This document shows, one piece after another, positions 33,843 through 41,873 of a stretch of 64,000 bases of DNA; positions within the stretch are counted from its first letter, which is position 1; every line of letters starts with the position of its first letter. The position numbers and the translations under genes were made by a program. Below the pieces are notes generated by a model, which saw nothing but the letters and a program-made list of their open reading frames with translations, was not told the origin of the DNA and did not search any database. Source of the DNA: Nostoc sp. NMS2 (lineage in GTDB: Bacteria > Cyanobacteriota > Cyanobacteriia > Cyanobacteriales > Nostocaceae); contig NZ_JABXKH010000135.1 of NCBI RefSeq assembly GCF_017115105.1, positions 1-64,000 of the forward strand, read 5' to 3'.

Positions 33843-34697
33843 ATGACAAATCCGACAGCAACATTGCTGATTTCCTGCCCAGATCAACGGGGACTGGTGG
33901 CGAAATTTGCAAATTTCATCTATTCTAACGGTGGTAATATTATCCATGCAGATCAGCATACAGACTTTGCTGCTGGGTTGTTTCTCACCCGCATTGAATG
34001 GCAGTTAGAGGGGTTTAATTTACCGCGAGAATTTATTGCCCCTGCTTTTAATTCAATTGCTCAACCTTTAGGTGCTAAGTGGCAAATACATTTTTCTGAT
34101 ACAGTACCACGCATTGCTATTTGGGTAAGTCGGCAAGACCATTGTCTATTTGATTTAATTTGGCGACAACGTGCTAAAGAATTTGTGGCTGAAATTCCTT
34201 TAATTATTAGTAACCATTCTAATTTAAAGGTAGTAGCAGAACAATTTAATATCGACTTTCAGCACGTTCCCATCACTAAAGACAATAAATTGGAAAAAGA
34301 AGCCCAACAACTAGAATTACTCCGCCAGTACAAAATAGATTTAGTTGTATTGGCGAAATATATGCAGATCGTCAGTGCAGATTTTATTAGTAAATTTCCA
34401 CAAATTATTAATATTCATCATTCATTTTTACCAGCATTTATCGGTGCAAATCCCTATCACCGAGCTTTTGAACGGGGTGTAAAAATTATTGGGGCAACTG
34501 CTCATTATGCCACTGCTGATTTAGATGCAGGGCCAATTATTGAACAGGATGTAGTTCGAGTCAGTCACCGTGATGAAGTTGATGATTTGGTGAGAAAAGG
34601 CAAAGATTTAGAGAGAGTAGTATTAGCAAGAGCGGTGCGATCGCACTTACAAAATCGTGTATTGGTATATGGTAATAGAACAGTGGTATTCGAGTGA
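33843..34697 (+). CDS. purU: Formyltetrahydrofolate deformylase
   Basis: A 284-residue enzyme that hydrolyses 10-formyl-THF to THF and formate, balancing one-carbon pools. An N-terminal ACT-like domain (ATLLISCPDQRGLVAKFANF, 5-24) precedes the formyltransferase-fold domain. It shows RIAIWVSRQDHCLFDLIWR, NHSNLKVVAEQFNI, the catalytic region INIHHSFLPAFIGANPYHRA (about 199-218) and [20 protein letters not shown]. It is full length for the family. The last 70 codons are duplicated at 35645-35870, beyond a vapBC-like module. Confidence 0.95.
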   Translation: MTNPTATLLISCPDQRGLVAKFANFIYSNGGNIIHADQHTDFAAGLFLTRIEWQLEGFNLPREFIAPAFNSIAQPLGAKWQIHFSDTVPRIAIWVSRQDHCLFDLIWRQRAKEFVAEIPLIISNHSNLKVVAEQFNIDFQHVPITKDNKLEKEAQQLELLRQYKIDLVVLAKYMQIVSADFISKFPQIINIHHSFLPAFIGANPYHRAFERGVKIIGATAHYATADLDAGPIIEQDVVRVSHRDEVDDLVRKGKDLERVVLARAVRSHLQNRVLVYGNRTVVFE

Positions 34698-34723
34698 TTT
34701 TATATCCGAAGGAATGCAAAAAA

Positions 34724-34752
34724 GCGATGCCTACGGCGGGCTACGCCTACGC
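34724..34752 (+). repeat. 29-nt small dispersed repeat, intergenic copy
   Basis: Begins GCGATGCCTACGGCGG and ends GCTACGCCTACGC. Same length and almost same sequence as copies at 22538-22566 (minus) and 35789-35817. A decayed copy may lie at about 60631-60658. Confidence 0.85.
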
Positions 34753-34790
34753 GGGAAGTTGTGAGATAATATTTTCTAGCCAGCCGTTTG

Positions 34791-35202
34791 TCAATTATCT
34801 ATCTCCCAATCTTCAATCAGCAAGTTATTAACCCGCTTAAATTCTCTGGTGTTATGGGTAACAAGGGTTAAGTTATTTGTCAGTGCAATCGCAGCAATTT
34901 GTAAATCATAAGCTCCAATTGGAGTGCCTAATGCTTCTAGCTGAGATCGAATCATTCCAAATGTCATTGCTGCGAGATCGTCAAATGGTAGTGATATAAA
35001 TTGAGCTAAAAATTCTTGCTGTAAGGTAAGATTACGTTCTGGGTTGGCACTTTTCATTGCGCCATAAAATAGTTCAGCTTTGACGATTGAGCAAACGGCA
35101 ATATCTTTGGTAGCAGTGGTTTCTAGTTTCTGCTTTAAGGTGAAATTTTTACCACGCATATAGATAATGCAAGTGTTAGTATCTAGCAGAAAGAAATTTC
35201 AC
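34791..35202 (-). pseudogene. VapC-type PIN toxin with 5-prime frameshift
   Basis: The open part 34791-35159 codes 122 residues of a PIN-domain ribonuclease (VCSIVKAELFYGAMKSANPE, IGAYDLQIAAIALTNNLTLV, THNTREFKRV). The conserved opening with the first catalytic Asp, FLLDTNTCIIY, lies upstream in the same frame but after a TGA and with no ATG. A GTG overlapping the antitoxin stop codon (35202-35200, CTGTGA) begins a frame giving MKFL, and removing one T from the following CTTTCTG would join it to LLDTNTCIIYMRGK. As written the toxin either starts late, losing the active-site Asp, or is frameshifted. A sequencing error is a real alternative. Confidence 0.7.
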
Positions 35203-35543
35203 AGGATAGGTTCGCGTTCTTGTTGTTCTCCTTGGGGATGGCGAAAGAATGTTTCATCTTCGATACATCCATAGAATTTAGTCAGGGGATATTCTGGAGT
35301 TTCGGTTTGGGTTTGTGGTTGTAGGGAATCAATGAGGGTTTTTAGCAATGTCCAGCCTCCGCTAAGGTCGAGTTCTTCGGTGAGTTCAGCTAGGGGGGAT
35401 TGACGCAAAAATTCTAAGAGTTTGGTGGGTTGCTCTGGGTGGGTGTTGTGTTTGGTCAGGCTTTGAGCAAGGAATTGGATAATATACAGTTTATCGTTGG
35501 GGGAAAGCTGAAGGAGTTGTTCTTCGAGTTCTGGGATAGTCAT
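35199..35543 (-). CDS. Antitoxin-like protein of a VapBC module
   Basis: A 114-residue protein. The N-terminus ELEEQLLQLSPNDKLYIIQF with LAQSLTKH is a cyanobacterial antitoxin-type helix pair. FLRQSPLAELTEELDLS follows, and the tail KFYGCIEDETFFRHPQGEQQ resembles the toxin-neutralising C-terminus of other vapB-like antitoxins. Its stop codon overlaps the presumptive GTG of the PIN toxin, the standard VapBC arrangement. It may be a fusion of two antitoxin fragments, since both half-motifs occur separately in relatives; that is an impression from memory. If the toxin is dead this gene is under little constraint. Confidence 0.7.
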   Translation of the reverse strand: MTIPELEEQLLQLSPNDKLYIIQFLAQSLTKHNTHPEQPTKLLEFLRQSPLAELTEELDLSGGWTLLKTLIDSLQPQTQTETPEYPLTKFYGCIEDETFFRHPQGEQQEREPIL

Positions 35544-35644
35544 AATGGGGTTTAAGTGGAGGATAATTTTATTTTACTTTCACTCTTCTGGGGTTAATCT
35601 AGTTTGACTCGTTTTTTACCTGTTAATAGTTATTGCATTATTGC

Positions 35645-35870
35645 TGCAACTGCTCATTATGTCACTGCTAATTTAGATGCGGGGCCAATTATTGAACAGG
35701 ATGTAGTGCGAGTTAGTCACCGTGGTGAAGTTGATGATTTGGTGAGAAAAGGCAAAGATTTGGAGAGAGTTGTATTAGCAAGAGCGGTGCTATGCCCACG
35801 GCGGGCTACGCCTACGCACTTGCAAAATAGTGTATTAGTCTATGGAAATAGGACAGTAGTATTTGAGTAA
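35645..35870 (+). pseudogene. Duplicated 3-prime end of purU
   Basis: The reading [20 protein letters not shown] through [12 protein letters not shown] repeats the last 70 or so codons of purU (34494-34697), including the stop region and about 10 bases after it. Several substitutions are silent, but Ala to Val, Asp to Asn and Asp to Gly changes are present. A 29-nt repeat replaces the HIP1 octamer seen in purU. It lacks the catalytic domain, so it is a relic. It forms a direct repeat with purU around the vapBC-like module. Confidence 0.88.
35789..35817 (+). repeat. 29-nt small dispersed repeat replacing a HIP1 site
   Basis: The intact gene has GCGATCGC at 34637-34644. The duplicated fragment has GCTATGCCCACGGCGG ... 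CTACGCCTACGC in that place, a net gain of 21 bases that adds seven codons without a frameshift. Confidence 0.88.
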
Positions 35871-36063
35871 TTTTATATTTGAGCAAATATAATTTAAGGA
35901 TATAAAAATAAAGTCCGCATAGGTGGACTAAAAAACACGATATTTAACCTAGATTTGGTATTAAACACTTACTACGAGAGATGAGTATAAAAATATTAAG
36001 AGTTATCACTATGTTTGCGAAAGTGAAGTTAAATAGTTAACAGCCTGAGAGTAAGAAAATATT
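35871..36063. other. Short intergenic region with small hairpin
   Basis: Contains a short palindromic word AAGTCCGCATAGGTGGACTA (about 35910-35929) followed by AAAAAA, which may be a weak terminator or a dispersed repeat. The promoter of the GNAT gene should lie in the remainder; nothing else is recognised. Confidence 0.4.
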
Positions 36064-36909
36064 ATGACCAGTAACAACTTCATCGTCCGCACAATGAACA
36101 GGTCGGAAATTGATTTGGCGATTACTTGGGCAGCAAGCGAAGGTTGGAATCCAGGAAGGTATGATGCTCAATCTTTTTATCAAACTGACGAGAGCGGTTT
36201 TTTATTAGGCGAATTGAATGGTGAGCCGGTGGGGTGCATTTCTGCTGTCGCTTACGATCAAAACTTCGGCTTTCTAGGTTTTTACATTGTGAAACCCCAG
36301 TTTCGTGGGCAGGGGTTGGGTATGAAAATTTGGCAGACAGCAATGGACTATCTGGGTGCTGACCGTAACATCGGCTTGGATGGTGTAGTAGCTCAACAAG
36401 ATAACTACAAAAAGTCTGGTTTCCAAATCGCTTATAACCATATTCGTTATCAAGGGGTGGGTGGCGGTGTTGTGCCTGCTGGTATCATCGAACTGAAAAC
36501 AGTGCCTTTTGAAGATTTGGTGGCTTACGATTGTCAACTTTTTCCTTCTAAGCGTTCACTGTTTCTGCGACATTGGATTGAACAGCCAGAAAGTACTGCT
36601 TTCGGGTTTCTCAAAAATGGATATCTTGCTGGTTACGGAGTTATCCGGTCTGCCTATACAGGTTTTCGGATTGGGCCACTGTTTGCTAATGACGAACAGA
36701 TTGCTGAAGCATTATTTCAAGCCTTGCTTGCAGAAAATCCTCATACTCCAGTGTTTCTTGACGTGCCCGATGCAAATGTACAAGCGATTAACCTAGTTCA
36801 ACGTTACCAATTGCAGCCAGTCCTTCAAACTGCTCGGATGTATACTAAAGAAATTCCTAGTTTACCTATTAATCGCGTCTTTGCTGTGACTAGTTTGGAA
36901 CTAGGTTAG
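36064..36909 (+). CDS. GNAT family acetyltransferase (two-domain)
   Basis: A protein of 281 residues. The N-terminal GNAT domain (1-125) has the acetyl-CoA pyrophosphate loop QFRGQGLGMKIWQTAMDYLG (about 80-99). A second, GNAT-like C-terminal domain (FEDLVAYDCQLFPSKRSLFL; GYGVIRSAYTGFRIGPLFAN) is of the Acetyltransf_18 type. Such proteins acetylate small amines or are of unknown substrate. It lies alone between the purU relic and a miniature element. Confidence 0.88.
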   Translation: MTSNNFIVRTMNRSEIDLAITWAASEGWNPGRYDAQSFYQTDESGFLLGELNGEPVGCISAVAYDQNFGFLGFYIVKPQFRGQGLGMKIWQTAMDYLGADRNIGLDGVVAQQDNYKKSGFQIAYNHIRYQGVGGGVVPAGIIELKTVPFEDLVAYDCQLFPSKRSLFLRHWIEQPESTAFGFLKNGYLAGYGVIRSAYTGFRIGPLFANDEQIAEALFQALLAENPHTPVFLDVPDANVQAINLVQRYQLQPVLQTARMYTKEIPSLPINRVFAVTSLELG

Positions 36910-37293
36910 AAACAGACAAACAATGTGTTTAGACTCCTAATATACAATCTCACTATGAGCGCGTGAGTTTTTCTATTAGTCGGCGTGCGTCAAACTTGAT
37001 GATTTTTAACAAGTGCTGAGATCGTAGGTACTAGTACCGCTTCGCGTAATTCGTAATTCGTAATTCGTAATTCGTAATTCCCGTTGCGTAAGGGTTTTAG
37101 ACATTTCAAATGGTCTGTTTATTTCCGCTGTACTGTACTAGTAGTCTGTGGTGGAAGTTTGCCTACTTTTGTTATTTGGAAATCCTTAAATAAGAAAAAA
37201 GTCAGAAAAATTTTTCTACCAAAATTCAAAAGCTTGATATATCGAGGTTTGGGATAGGTACGACAGCGCAAGAAGAGTGCGCCCAGTTGTGCA
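36910..37293. other. Intergenic region with miniature element copy B
   Basis: Convergent space between the GNAT gene (plus) and the WD40 gene (minus). It holds miniature element copy B (37031-37141) and, after it, GTAGTCTGTGG, which resembles the first bases of the other CTAG element. No ORF or clear terminator is seen in the rest. Confidence 0.6.
37031..37141. mobile_element. Miniature element with CTAG ends (copy B)
   Basis: A 111-bp element. One end is CTAGTACCGCTTCGCG; the other, read inverted, is CTAGTACAGTACAGCGGAAA, followed by AATAAACAGACCATTTGAAA and TGTCTAAAACCCTTACGC. It is the inverse of copy A (28125-28258), with five AATTCGT heptamers and without the nested repeat. Confidence 0.8.
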
Positions 37294-40200
37294 TCAATTC
37301 ACTTCTAATGCTCCCAAAGCTTTCAAAGTTGCTACCTCTGCTTCAGTCAAGCCCATCACTTCAGTAATAATCATGCCTTCGTATGGGCGGGCTGGTCTCA
37401 AGGTTTGCCGACATTGCCCCGTAGTAATATCCCAACAGTTGATTGTTTCATCCCAACTTCCACTGAGCAAAGTTTGATCGTCTGGGGTTAGACTGAGCGA
37501 CCACACCCAATGGAGATGATTTTGTAGTGTCGCAAGGCAGTCTCCAGTAACTAGATTCCAAATTTTGATAGTGCGATCGCTACTACTGCTAATCATGCGG
37601 CTGCCATCCTTGGTGAACAGAATACAAAGTACCTGGCTAGTATGTCCAGAGAATGTCCGCAGACAACCTCCTGTGTGAATGTCCCACAGTCGCACCAAGG
37701 AGTCATCACCACCAGTAGCAACATATTGAGTATCTGGACTCACAGCAACAGCCCAAACACGGTTAGAGTCTGCCTCCCAAGTATGAAGACAATTGCCTGT
37801 TTCAAGATCCCAGCATTTAACTATCGAATCATAGCCACTGCTGAAGAGAGTTTTTCCATCAGGGCTAAAGGCGATCGCCAACACAGAACCAGGATGCCCC
37901 TGTAATGTTTGCAAACATTCACCAGAATGCACATCCCATATCTTGATTGTATGGTCGTAGCTGCCACTAGCAAGAAAATTACTGTCTGGACTAAAAGCAA
38001 CTGCCCAGACCCAACTACCATGACCATGTAAGGTTTTGAGGCATTGCCCTGTATGGGGACTCCAAAGTTTAATAGTGCGATCTGCACTGGCGCTGGCCAG
38101 AAACTGTCCATTGGGACTGAAGGCAACAGAGAAAATACGATTGCTATGTCCATGTAGTACACGAAAAGGCTGAAGGTCAACCTTTAAGCTTTGCGGGGCA
38201 TTGAGATTTACATCCCAGAGTTTAATTGTCTGGTCTTCATGTCCACTAGCAAGTAAGTTTTGCTGCCAACTGTGGGCGATCCCATAAACAGCATTACTGT
38301 GTCCTTGGAAGGTTTTGGTACACTGTCCTGTCTGAAGCTCCCAGACTCTAGCCGCGTGGTCATCACCACCACTGGCGATTAAATGTCCTTGAGGGTGAAA
38401 AGCAACTGACCAAATCCGATTTGTATGCTTTTCCAGGGTATCCAGACATTTCCCAGTGTCTATGTCCCAAATCTTCACGGTTTGATCGTAGCTGCCACTG
38501 GCTAGCTGTTCACCCTTGGGGCTGAATGCTACTGAGGTGATGACTCCTGCGTGTCCCTGCAAGGTCATTAAACACACCTTAGTATGTATATCCCACAGTT
38601 TCACGGTTTGATCAAAACTGCCACTTGCTAATATTTGCCCTTCTGGACTGAAGGCGATCGCTTTTACCCATTGCTGATGCCCTTCTAGGGCTTGCACACA
38701 ACATCCAGTTTCTAAATCCCACAGCCTGATTGTGTTATCTTCACCAGCCGTTGCTAAGATTTGATCTGCGGGATGAAACGCTACACTCCACACACAAGCA
38801 TTATGTCCTTCTAGAGTTTGCACACATTGTCCTGTGGCTAGATGCCAGACTTTAACTGTGTGGTCATAGCTACTACTAGCAAGAAGTTTCGCGTCAGGAC
38901 TCCATGCGATCGCTGTGACAATACTAGTGTGTCCATACAGCGTTTTGAGACATTCTCCTGTGGTAATGTCCCAAAGTTTAATTGTATGATCTTGACCGCA
39001 ACTAGCTAAAACTGAATGCACAGGGCTAAAAGCAATATTCCAGATCCAACTGTTGTGTTCTTCACAGCTAAAGAGTTGTTTACTATTACTAATACCCCAA
39101 ACATGAATTTCACCATTTGTATCACTGGTAGCAAGGCAGCGCCCATCTGGACTAAAGGCAACGCTAGTAATGCCGCCAAAGGTCGCAGCAAAAACACACT
39201 CTCGAAAGGTTGTTTGGGTAAAGTTGACCCGATGTAAGTTGAGCGATGCATGGGTGGGACTCCGCCAACGCAAATCGCAGTTACGGATAGTGAGACGCGA
39301 AAAATCATACCCAGTTAAATCGGTTTCTAATTGTGTGAGTAAATTCAGCAGATTACCGCCACCATACCCAACTGGATCTATAGCTTCATCTTGAAGCTTT
39401 CTAACTAGTCTGCCAAGTTTATGCTCAAGCTGATGAGCAGAGCCAAGGGTTATTTGTAGCTGATTTAGGATAGGCCGCACAATCAGCTGAATTTGACTGT
39501 CGCGGATGTAGTCTTTTGCTTGGGCTTGCATCAAAGCATGGGTCAGCAGGTATTGCGGTGATTCTGTGACTATTTCCTGGCAGACTTGTTCAATCAAGCA
39601 GTCTGTGACGTATTCCATGACGACAGGTTGCTGTGTTAATCCTTCAGTATTGCTTTCTATTAAGCTACGCCAACGTAAAGATTCGAGGACTGACATTAAC
39701 TTAGGCTGAAGCAATGCTGGTGTGAAGGCTGTTTGTAATTCTGTCAGGGAACCCTTCTCCCGATTAATTGCTAGCCAGTACATCACTTGCTGCTCTGAGG
39801 TAGAGAGTCTTTTGAATTGCTGCTCTAGGAGATTGCCAATGCCATAGAAGACCGTTGTGCCTTCGGCAAAGAAGTTGGCGATGTTGCCTTCATGTAAGTC
39901 CCGAATGGAGGTGGCAGCAATTTTCAAAGCTAGTGGATTACCACCGTAACACTCAACTAGTTGGCGGGTTTCGTCCTCTGAGCCTGATAGCCCTTTGAGC
40001 GTCAGAATTGTTTGTCCGGCTGCAACTTCTAATCCTGACAAAGCAAGGGTACGAACTGGCAAACCATCACCTGACAAGGCGGCGACTTCAGTAGGTTTTT
40101 CCCGGCTGGTGAGCAGGACACAGCTTTGATGCTGTGTTTCTCCTAATCGCCACAAAAGTTCACCGTAGGGTTCGTAGCCCTCACGGTAACAGCCTGTCCG

Positions 40201-40887
40201 TTTACCTTGCTGCAATAGCGTGTCGAAATTATCCAGAATCAGCAAGCATCGGGAATTGCGGAGGTATTCGATTAAACAAGTAATTTGCTCATGAGGGTCA
40301 GAGGGCAATGTGCCAACTTGCTGATGAGCAAGGATTTTGATGCAGTCTGTCACCAAGTCATGGAAAAAAGGTGCGTGCCGCAGCGATCGCCAAATGACAT
40401 ATTCAAATTCTCCCTGCAATTGTTCTGCTAATTTCACCGAGAGCGCGGTTTTGCCTATGCCACCCATACCTAGTAGTGTTACTACACGAGTGCGGTCTCT
40501 CACAATCCATTGGCTGAGGGTTTCTAATTCAGTAGTACGTCCATAAAATTGAGAAACGTCGATTGCTTCCCCCCAGTTTGTGTAGTTCGTGAAGGGTTGA
40601 AAGTTTAAGGTTGACGAAGCGTTTGTGTCCTTTTGTGGCTGTGCGGTTCGCTTCAGTACTCCGTGCAGGTTATTTTTGGTAACTTTTTCTCCTAAAGCTT
40701 GAGAAAGCGATCGCCATAGTTCAGAACCAACATCTTTGATATGACCAGGATCGTAATCGGACTCTACAGCCATGTCTAAGTATGTCTGTCCTGCCCAAGA
40801 CTGACGAAACACAATCTCTTGAACTTTTGTTAAGCGTCCCCGTTCTAATAATTGCTCTACTAATGCGATCGCTTCTTCAACTGTCAT
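37294..40887 (-). CDS. vMAP-N / NB-ARC / 14x WD40 STAND protein
   Basis: A signal-transducing STAND ATPase of 1197 residues. The N-terminal helical domain (1-80; MTVEEAIALVEQLLERGRLT, LHGVLKRTAQ) resembles the vMAP-N effector-associated domain. NB-ARC carries P-loop GMGGIGKT (140-147), Walker B LLILDNFDTLL and the GNPLALKIAATSI winged-helix lead-in. From about residue 565 there are 14 WD40 repeats (VKLWDIHTKVCLMTLQGH type), enough for two seven-bladed propellers. No protease or nuclease domain is attached, so the effector output is unknown. The repeats are similar but not identical. It is divergent from a secreted lectin gene; the shared spacer has three phased TCCGAC repeats. Confidence 0.92.
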   Translation of the reverse strand: MTVEEAIALVEQLLERGRLTKVQEIVFRQSWAGQTYLDMAVESDYDPGHIKDVGSELWRSLSQALGEKVTKNNLHGVLKRTAQPQKDTNASSTLNFQPFTNYTNWGEAIDVSQFYGRTTELETLSQWIVRDRTRVVTLLGMGGIGKTALSVKLAEQLQGEFEYVIWRSLRHAPFFHDLVTDCIKILAHQQVGTLPSDPHEQITCLIEYLRNSRCLLILDNFDTLLQQGKRTGCYREGYEPYGELLWRLGETQHQSCVLLTSREKPTEVAALSGDGLPVRTLALSGLEVAAGQTILTLKGLSGSEDETRQLVECYGGNPLALKIAATSIRDLHEGNIANFFAEGTTVFYGIGNLLEQQFKRLSTSEQQVMYWLAINREKGSLTELQTAFTPALLQPKLMSVLESLRWRSLIESNTEGLTQQPVVMEYVTDCLIEQVCQEIVTESPQYLLTHALMQAQAKDYIRDSQIQLIVRPILNQLQITLGSAHQLEHKLGRLVRKLQDEAIDPVGYGGGNLLNLLTQLETDLTGYDFSRLTIRNCDLRWRSPTHASLNLHRVNFTQTTFRECVFAATFGGITSVAFSPDGRCLATSDTNGEIHVWGISNSKQLFSCEEHNSWIWNIAFSPVHSVLASCGQDHTIKLWDITTGECLKTLYGHTSIVTAIAWSPDAKLLASSSYDHTVKVWHLATGQCVQTLEGHNACVWSVAFHPADQILATAGEDNTIRLWDLETGCCVQALEGHQQWVKAIAFSPEGQILASGSFDQTVKLWDIHTKVCLMTLQGHAGVITSVAFSPKGEQLASGSYDQTVKIWDIDTGKCLDTLEKHTNRIWSVAFHPQGHLIASGGDDHAARVWELQTGQCTKTFQGHSNAVYGIAHSWQQNLLASGHEDQTIKLWDVNLNAPQSLKVDLQPFRVLHGHSNRIFSVAFSPNGQFLASASADRTIKLWSPHTGQCLKTLHGHGSWVWAVAFSPDSNFLASGSYDHTIKIWDVHSGECLQTLQGHPGSVLAIAFSPDGKTLFSSGYDSIVKCWDLETGNCLHTWEADSNRVWAVAVSPDTQYVATGGDDSLVRLWDIHTGGCLRTFSGHTSQVLCILFTKDGSRMISSSSDRTIKIWNLVTGDCLATLQNHLHWVWSLSLTPDDQTLLSGSWDETINCWDITTGQCRQTLRPARPYEGMIITEVMGLTEAEVATLKALGALEVN

Positions 40888-40970
40888 TTATGTATTAATA
40901 CTGTTAAACCACGATATTCTCATTAAAAATTTTATTTTTTCTTAAATTTTACGTAAATCTACCAAAAAGA

Positions 40971-40997
40971 TCCGACTTTTTTCCGACCTTTTCCGAC
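40971..40997. promoter_or_regulatory. Three phased TCCGAC direct repeats
   Basis: TCCGAC occurs at 40971, 40982 and 40992, so 11 and 10 bases apart, about one helical turn each. It sits in the 195-base spacer between the divergent STAND and lectin genes, roughly 85 bases from each start. It looks like a regulator-binding array; no known regulator is assigned. Confidence 0.45.
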
Positions 40998-41082
40998 CGT
41001 CAATCTTTATACCAGGCAGTAGATTATTTGGAGCAGCAGTTTTAAGAACGTAAATTAGATCAATTTTAACAGGATGTTTAAG

Positions 41083-41667
41083 ATGAAATTTAGTGGTAAG
41101 TTTTTGCTCAGTTTGCTCTTTGTATTCTCAAGTTTTACTTTCTTGTTTCTTCTTTTTGACAAAAAACCAAGCGTAGCACAAAGTACTAATGAGAGGTTTA
41201 TAGTTAATTCATTCTCCGGGAAGTGCATTGACGTTGCTGGTGCGCCAGGAAGAAGCAACGGTGCAGCGCTACAACTTTGGGATTGTGAAATCTCTGGAAC
41301 AAATCCTGATAATGGCTCAACCACAGATCAAAGGTGGGTATTAACCAGTGAAGGCTTTATCAGAAATTCTCTATCTGGAAAGTGCATTGACGTTGCTGGT
41401 GCGCCAGGAAGAAGCAACGGTGCAGCGCTACAACTTTGGGATTGTGAAATCTCTGGAACAAATCCTGATAATGGCTCAACCACAGATCAAAGGTGGGTAT
41501 TAACCAGTGAAGGCTTTATCAGAAATTCTCTATCTGGAAAGTGCATTGACGTTGCTGGTGCGCCAGGAAGAAGCAACGGTGCAGCGCTACAACTTTGGGA
41601 TTGCGAGCGTTCTGGACGTAACGCTGATAATGGCTCAACCACAGATCAAAGGTGGCAATTGGATTGA
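41083..41667 (+). CDS. Secreted ricin-B-type lectin with three near-identical units
   Basis: About 194 residues from ATG 41083, chosen because AGGA lies eight bases before it (an in-frame ATG at 41074 is the alternative). The signal peptide KFLLSLLFVFSSFTFLFLLF ends near SVAQS. Then come three 53-residue units, each with SGKCIDVAGAPGRSNGAALQ, LWDCE and TDQRW, the ricin-type QxW fold that binds sugars. Units one and two are almost identical and the third differs mainly at its end. A ricin trefoil needs three subdomains, so this makes one complete domain. It is probably exported to bind glycans; the target is unknown. Confidence 0.88.
   Translation: MKFSGKFLLSLLFVFSSFTFLFLLFDKKPSVAQSTNERFIVNSFSGKCIDVAGAPGRSNGAALQLWDCEISGTNPDNGSTTDQRWVLTSEGFIRNSLSGKCIDVAGAPGRSNGAALQLWDCEISGTNPDNGSTTDQRWVLTSEGFIRNSLSGKCIDVAGAPGRSNGAALQLWDCERSGRNADNGSTTDQRWQLD
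41208..41664. repeat. 159-nt coding tandem repeat in the lectin gene
   Basis: Three in-frame units with a period of 159 bases (GAAGTGCATTGACG-type landmarks at 41220, 41379 and 41538). Long stretches are identical at the base level, including third codon positions, which shows recent duplication or gene conversion. Confidence 0.92.
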
Positions 41668-41873
41668 AATGATGATTTAGTTATGTGAGTAATAGTCTTA
41701 ATACGATAATCTTATGCGATCGCGCTTTCCCATAACCCGATAAATTTAGGCGATCGCGATGATTTTGAAATCGATGAGAGCGATCGCTACAGGTCAGCGT
41801 CAACCGTTAAGCTTAATGCCGCGTAATAAAGTACTTAGATGATGCTAAAAGAATTTTCTTTATTTTGTTAGCC

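Noticed and set aside
41074-41082. Earlier ATG as start of the lectin gene
   Set aside because: AGGA is spaced correctly for the ATG at 41083 but overlaps the ATG at 41074; both give a signal peptide, so the choice is tentative.
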